A DNA stretch of 64,000 nucleotides from assembly GCA_002897995.1 (NCBI GenBank), contig BDTT01000113.1:1-64000 (forward strand). Direction: 5' to 3'. The first letter of the stretch is position 1, and each line of letters begins with the position of its first letter. This DNA is from a bacterium BMS3Bbin10. GTDB taxonomy: Bacteria > Pseudomonadota > Alphaproteobacteria > Rhizobiales > Methyloligellaceae. The position numbers and the translations under genes were made by a program. Under the pieces are notes generated by a model, which had not been told where the DNA came from, searched no databases, and saw only the letters and a list, made by a program, of their open reading frames with translations. Shown piece after piece: positions 61,075-64,000 of the stretch.

Positions 61075-63336
61075 TTATCCTTGTCCTTCGCGATCCGGAA
61101 CCTCCGCGGTCCGAACCGGATGTGAACAGTTCAGTTCCTCCAATGCTTCGATGGCGACGGACCAAATTCGCTTGCGATCGGGGTTCTGGAGTATATCGAC
61201 AAACTGGGCGCTGGCCCGGGTGGCGTCCAGATCCCGCAACAAACGGGCTGCCAGCCGCCCGTGATAGCCCTCGAATGAGAGGGCAAAATCGACCAACAGC
61301 TCGACAGTGCCGTCGCCACCGACGCCGGCAATGGCTTCCGCGGCGCTCAGGCGCACGGATGGATCGGGATCGTCGAGCAGCGCCTCGATCTCCGAACCGA
61401 CCCGGCCCAGGCGGAAAAGCGCACGAACCGTTTCGGTGCGTACAAAACTGTCTTCATCGCCGATCTGCTCGACCAGAAAAGCCGGCGCCGCTTCGCCGCC
61501 AGCCGCGGCCAGGGCGCGGATCAGGAGAAGTTTCAGGTCCCGGTCCGCCTCCGCCGCCGTGGCCATCAGGATTTCCGTGACCGTATCGGGAAGCGGACTT
61601 AAATGCTCGCCAATGCGGGCCAGCGAGTCAGCCGCCGCCAGACGCAGCTCGGCGTCTCCGTTTTCGAGAGCGCCCGCCAGTTCATGTGCCACGTCGGCAT
61701 GATGAAGATCCCCCAGAACCCTGGCTGCAAAGTGGCGGATATCTTCATGCAGCACCACATCCGGCGACAGCGGCATGCGTTTTTTGCCCCTGATGCGCTT
61801 CGCCAGGGCCAGGCGCTCCATGTCCATCGGAGTCAATTCGACGCCTTCTTCCGGCAACCCCACAACCTCGCGCATTTCGGGCGCGTCGTCGAGGATTGCG
61901 CTCATGGTCGAAGTCGGAAACGCACCGGCGTCCTCTTCGTTTTCCGCCACGCTCGCTGACGCGGGCTCGCCCTCTTCTTCGCCCGGATCTTTCGGGGCGG
62001 CGGTCCCGGCTTCCGTGTCATCGCCGGCCTCGGGCTCGTAACCGCCCCGCAGGGCGAAAAGCAGCGCCTCACCGGCGGCGTTGGGCCAAACTGTATCGGC
62101 CCGGGCCAGCCGCGCCAGGGCCGGCATGGTTTCCAGGCGGATCGGCCGCTCCTCGTCACCGATCATGCCCGCAAGCGCTTCCACCGCCCGCTCGCCGCCG
62201 GCCGCGGCCAGCCCCTGGAGCGCACCACGGCGGGCGTCAATGGGCCTGGCGGTGTCGCCAAGCAATGGGATCAGGTCGTCCGCCGCCTCTTGCGGTACGA
62301 GCGCGGCAAGGGCGCGGGCGGACGCCGCCGCGACCGCGCCGGTTCCTTCTTCCAGCTTTTCCCGGAGCGCCGCGACCAGAGCTTCGTCCGCGGGTAAATC
62401 CTGTGTGTCCCTGAGTGCCCTCAGAACCGCCAGCTGCACGGAATTCGAGGTGTCGTCGATCATGGCCGCGAGGCGGTCCGGATGCTGCCCGCCGATAAGG
62501 CGAACGGCCTCGGCGCGGACCGTTGCGTCGGGATCTTCGAGCAGCGCCGCCAGGCGGCCGTCCGCCGGATCCCGCGCCACCAGCGCTTCCATGGCGGCGC
62601 GGCGCACTTCGGCGGACTGATCGGCGAAAGCGCGCGCCAGCGGGCCGGCCGCTTCCGCGGTGCCGGAGGCGGCCAGGGCCGCCGCGGCGCGGCGGCGCAG
62701 GCGCACGGAATCTTCGTCAAGAAAACAGGCGAGCGCCTCGATGCCCGGCTGTCCCATCCGTGCCAGAGCCTTAAAAGCCGCCTCGGTCATGTCCTGGCCA
62801 TCTTCGAGCTGCATGGCTGCGACGATATCGGGCACGGCCTCGCCGGCGTCAAGTTCCGCCAGTGCGTCAACCGCCTTGATCTGGATATCGACCCAATCGT
62901 CCCAGCCGCTGGAGTAGAATTCCTCTTCATCCCAGATGATTTCTTCGTCGCGTCCCTTGACCATGCGCTGAAGCCAGGGAATGACCCGCTTGTCCTGCAG
63001 TTTCGCCAGCGTCTCGATGGCCGCCAGCTTGACCTCCGTACAGGGATCGCCGAGCAGGTTCTCGAAGAGCTGCTGGCCGGCCTGCGGATCGGCCAGTTCC
63101 GAAAGCGCCTCGGCGGCATCGGTGCGGACGTCTTCGTCTTCGTCCAGCAGGGCCGCGATCAGGGGCTGAACGGCGGCCGGAGCCCCGATGCGCCCGGAGG
63201 CCCGGGCCGCCAGACAGCGGTGCACGTCGACACCATCACTGAGGATCCCGTTCAGCACCTGGCATACTTCGTCCAGTACCGGCTGGGAAACCGGCGCCTT
63301 TTCCCGGTCCGTAGGGTCCTTGTGATGGATATTCAT
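61075..63336 (-). CDS. HEAT-repeat protein of the molybdoenzyme cluster
   Basis: A 753-aa protein. I start it at MNIHHKDPTD (63336) behind GAGGA. No signal peptide, so cytoplasmic. It consists of two HEAT-repeat blocks (about residues 30-440 and 535-745), each repeat having the typical Asp-x-x-Val-Arg/Ala-x-x-Ala pattern (e.g. LLDEDEDVRTDAAEALSEL). The blocks are joined by an acidic linker (about 440-490, Glu/Ala-rich). It sits directly after the molybdoenzyme gene, so a chaperone or assembly role, in place of a NarJ/TorD-type protein, is plausible but unproven. The repeats are sequence-based; function is inference. Confidence 0.75.
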   Translation of the reverse strand: MNIHHKDPTDREKAPVSQPVLDEVCQVLNGILSDGVDVHRCLAARASGRIGAPAAVQPLIAALLDEDEDVRTDAAEALSELADPQAGQQLFENLLGDPCTEVKLAAIETLAKLQDKRVIPWLQRMVKGRDEEIIWDEEEFYSSGWDDWVDIQIKAVDALAELDAGEAVPDIVAAMQLEDGQDMTEAAFKALARMGQPGIEALACFLDEDSVRLRRRAAAALAASGTAEAAGPLARAFADQSAEVRRAAMEALVARDPADGRLAALLEDPDATVRAEAVRLIGGQHPDRLAAMIDDTSNSVQLAVLRALRDTQDLPADEALVAALREKLEEGTGAVAAASARALAALVPQEAADDLIPLLGDTARPIDARRGALQGLAAAGGERAVEALAGMIGDEERPIRLETMPALARLARADTVWPNAAGEALLFALRGGYEPEAGDDTEAGTAAPKDPGEEEGEPASASVAENEEDAGAFPTSTMSAILDDAPEMREVVGLPEEGVELTPMDMERLALAKRIRGKKRMPLSPDVVLHEDIRHFAARVLGDLHHADVAHELAGALENGDAELRLAAADSLARIGEHLSPLPDTVTEILMATAAEADRDLKLLLIRALAAAGGEAAPAFLVEQIGDEDSFVRTETVRALFRLGRVGSEIEALLDDPDPSVRLSAAEAIAGVGGDGTVELLVDFALSFEGYHGRLAARLLRDLDATRASAQFVDILQNPDRKRIWSVAIEALEELNCSHPVRTAEVPDREGQG

Positions 63337-63412
63337 GGATAAAATCCTCGGTCCAAACGCAGTTACGGGCCCGGCTGGACGCAATGGCCCCCAGCCGAGC
63401 CCGCAATAACTA

Positions 63413-64000
63413 TCAGATGATGTCCCTCGGTGCGAACGACATCGAACGGAATGTTCTCTTGTAGGGTGACTCGCCGATCTTCTTCACATTGGCGACCCCC
63501 ATCTTGTAGTTGTAGTTACCGCTGATCCAATCGACGATACGGCCTTCCAGGGCATTCGCCGGTTGCGACGTATGCAGGAAGTCCATGTAGATGATGCCCT
63601 TCTTGATGTGGCGCGTGACCATGGCGACACCGGTGACGGCGGCCCGTGTCAGTTCCACATTTCCGGCTTTCATCTGACCGGAGAAGGAATAGTCGCTCCC
63701 CTCCACGCCAAGGATCGTTTCCTTCAGGGACGGCACGCGGTCGGAATAGACCATCAGCATGTCGCCGCTCTCGATACCGCGTTCCTTCGCGTCATCGGGA
63801 TGCATTTCGACATAATTGTCGGGCCAGCGCTGAACGATGTAGGGCCTGCGCCGGTCGTCGAAACCGGACTGCCAGCGTTCGTTGGTGCGCCCGGACGTGC
63901 ACCACAGTTCACTGCCCTTCGGCTTCATCCATTCCCAATAGTCCGAGAACAGGGACCAGGGCGACTTCTGGATGTTGCAGCGACCGGTCTGGCTGTTGAA
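63413..64000 (-). CDS. Molybdopterin oxidoreductase catalytic subunit, AioA/IdrA-like (C-terminal part)
   Basis: The ORF is open to the right edge of the window; 195 residues are visible, the start lies outside. They form the molybdopterin dinucleotide-binding domain of the DMSO reductase superfamily (SGRTNERWQSGFDD, DAKERGIESGDMLMVYSD, SGNYNYKMGVANVKKIGES). Several stretches resemble the arsenite oxidase/iodate reductase group (AioA/IdrA) more than NarG, NapA or formate dehydrogenase as I remember those families. The N-terminal cluster and Mo-ligand regions are not seen, so substrate and class cannot be fixed. The enzyme heads the cytochrome cluster and is presumably its electron entry or exit. 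Confidence 0.7.
   Translation of the reverse strand, partial: FNSQTGRCNIQKSPWSLFSDYWEWMKPKGSELWCTSGRTNERWQSGFDDRRRPYIVQRWPDNYVEMHPDDAKERGIESGDMLMVYSDRVPSLKETILGVEGSDYSFSGQMKAGNVELTRAAVTGVAMVTRHIKKGIIYMDFLHTSQPANALEGRIVDWISGNYNYKMGVANVKKIGESPYKRTFRSMSFAPRDII

Noticed and set aside
63413..64000. Nitrite oxidoreductase or nitrate reductase alpha subunit
   Set aside because: The neighbouring cytochromes recall nitrite oxidisers, but the visible C-terminus resembles the AioA/IdrA group rather than NarG/NxrA, and no beta subunit gene lies downstream within the window.

Overview
The window is a 64 kb, GC-rich, densely coded piece of an alphaproteobacterial chromosome, probably Hyphomicrobiales (Rhizobiales)-like. 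The evidence is a BcsS-type outer-membrane protein, the DUF2849-cysI-DUF934 sulfite reductase operon, a tauR/tpa/tauABC locus, an FnrL-type regulator and two families of intergenic palindromic repeats of the kind common in rhizobial genomes. The species cannot be named from this sequence. No rRNA, tRNA, CRISPR array, transposase or phage gene was seen.

Layout. 1-3.4 kb: small membrane proteins, a degenerate receiver protein, bcsS and ppk2. 3.6-12.1 kb: a taurine locus of alanine dehydrogenase, TauR, taurine-pyruvate aminotransferase and TauABC, followed by an MFS transporter. 12.1-16.8 kb: a three-gene 2-oxoacid oxidoreductase operon with its own FAD/Fe-S subunit. 17.1-21.5 kb: an ABC exporter with a membrane-fusion protein. 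22.0-24.9 kb: sulfite reductase genes and a ferredoxin remnant. 24.9-27.8 kb: a second KorAB pair. 27.8-32.5 kb: an eRF1-fold protein, an MBL hydrolase, RecQ, FnrL and a hemerythrin. 32.6-39.1 kb: heterotetrameric sarcosine oxidase and an MmgE/PrpD protein. 39.2-46.0 kb: an RpiR regulator, an amino-acid ABC transporter, a threonine-synthase-like enzyme and a ureohydrolase. 46-47.3 kb: a divergent methyltransferase/nitroreductase pair.

The most unusual part is 47.5-64.0 kb, all on the minus strand apart from one tiny ORF. Reading from the right edge it holds the C-terminus of a molybdopterin oxidoreductase resembling AioA/IdrA, a HEAT-repeat protein, a periplasmic cupredoxin-like protein, then two copies of the same four-gene module: cytochrome bd-like subunit I, di-haem c, membrane-anchored mono-haem c, and a di-haem c fused to an ethylbenzene-dehydrogenase-type haem-binding domain. 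Between the modules lie two more soluble c-type cytochromes and two unannotated single-span membrane peptides. I count 13 CXXCH motifs in eight cytochromes. No CydB and no obvious quinol loop were found. The simplest reading is a chain in which a periplasmic molybdoenzyme passes electrons through c-type haems and possibly copper to bd-like membrane proteins. The substrate is unknown; arsenite, iodide/iodate or another oxyanion are possible.

Regulation visible in the sequence: three FNR/FixK-type boxes (TTGA-N6-TCAA) lie before the eRF1-fold gene, the hemerythrin gene and between the methyltransferase and nitroreductase genes, and FnrL is encoded nearby. An 18-bp perfect palindrome sits next to the RpiR gene. 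Two element families recur at the 3' ends of genes: a two-hairpin element (three copies plus a half copy) and a MITE-like element with inverted TTAA-ended termini (two copies).
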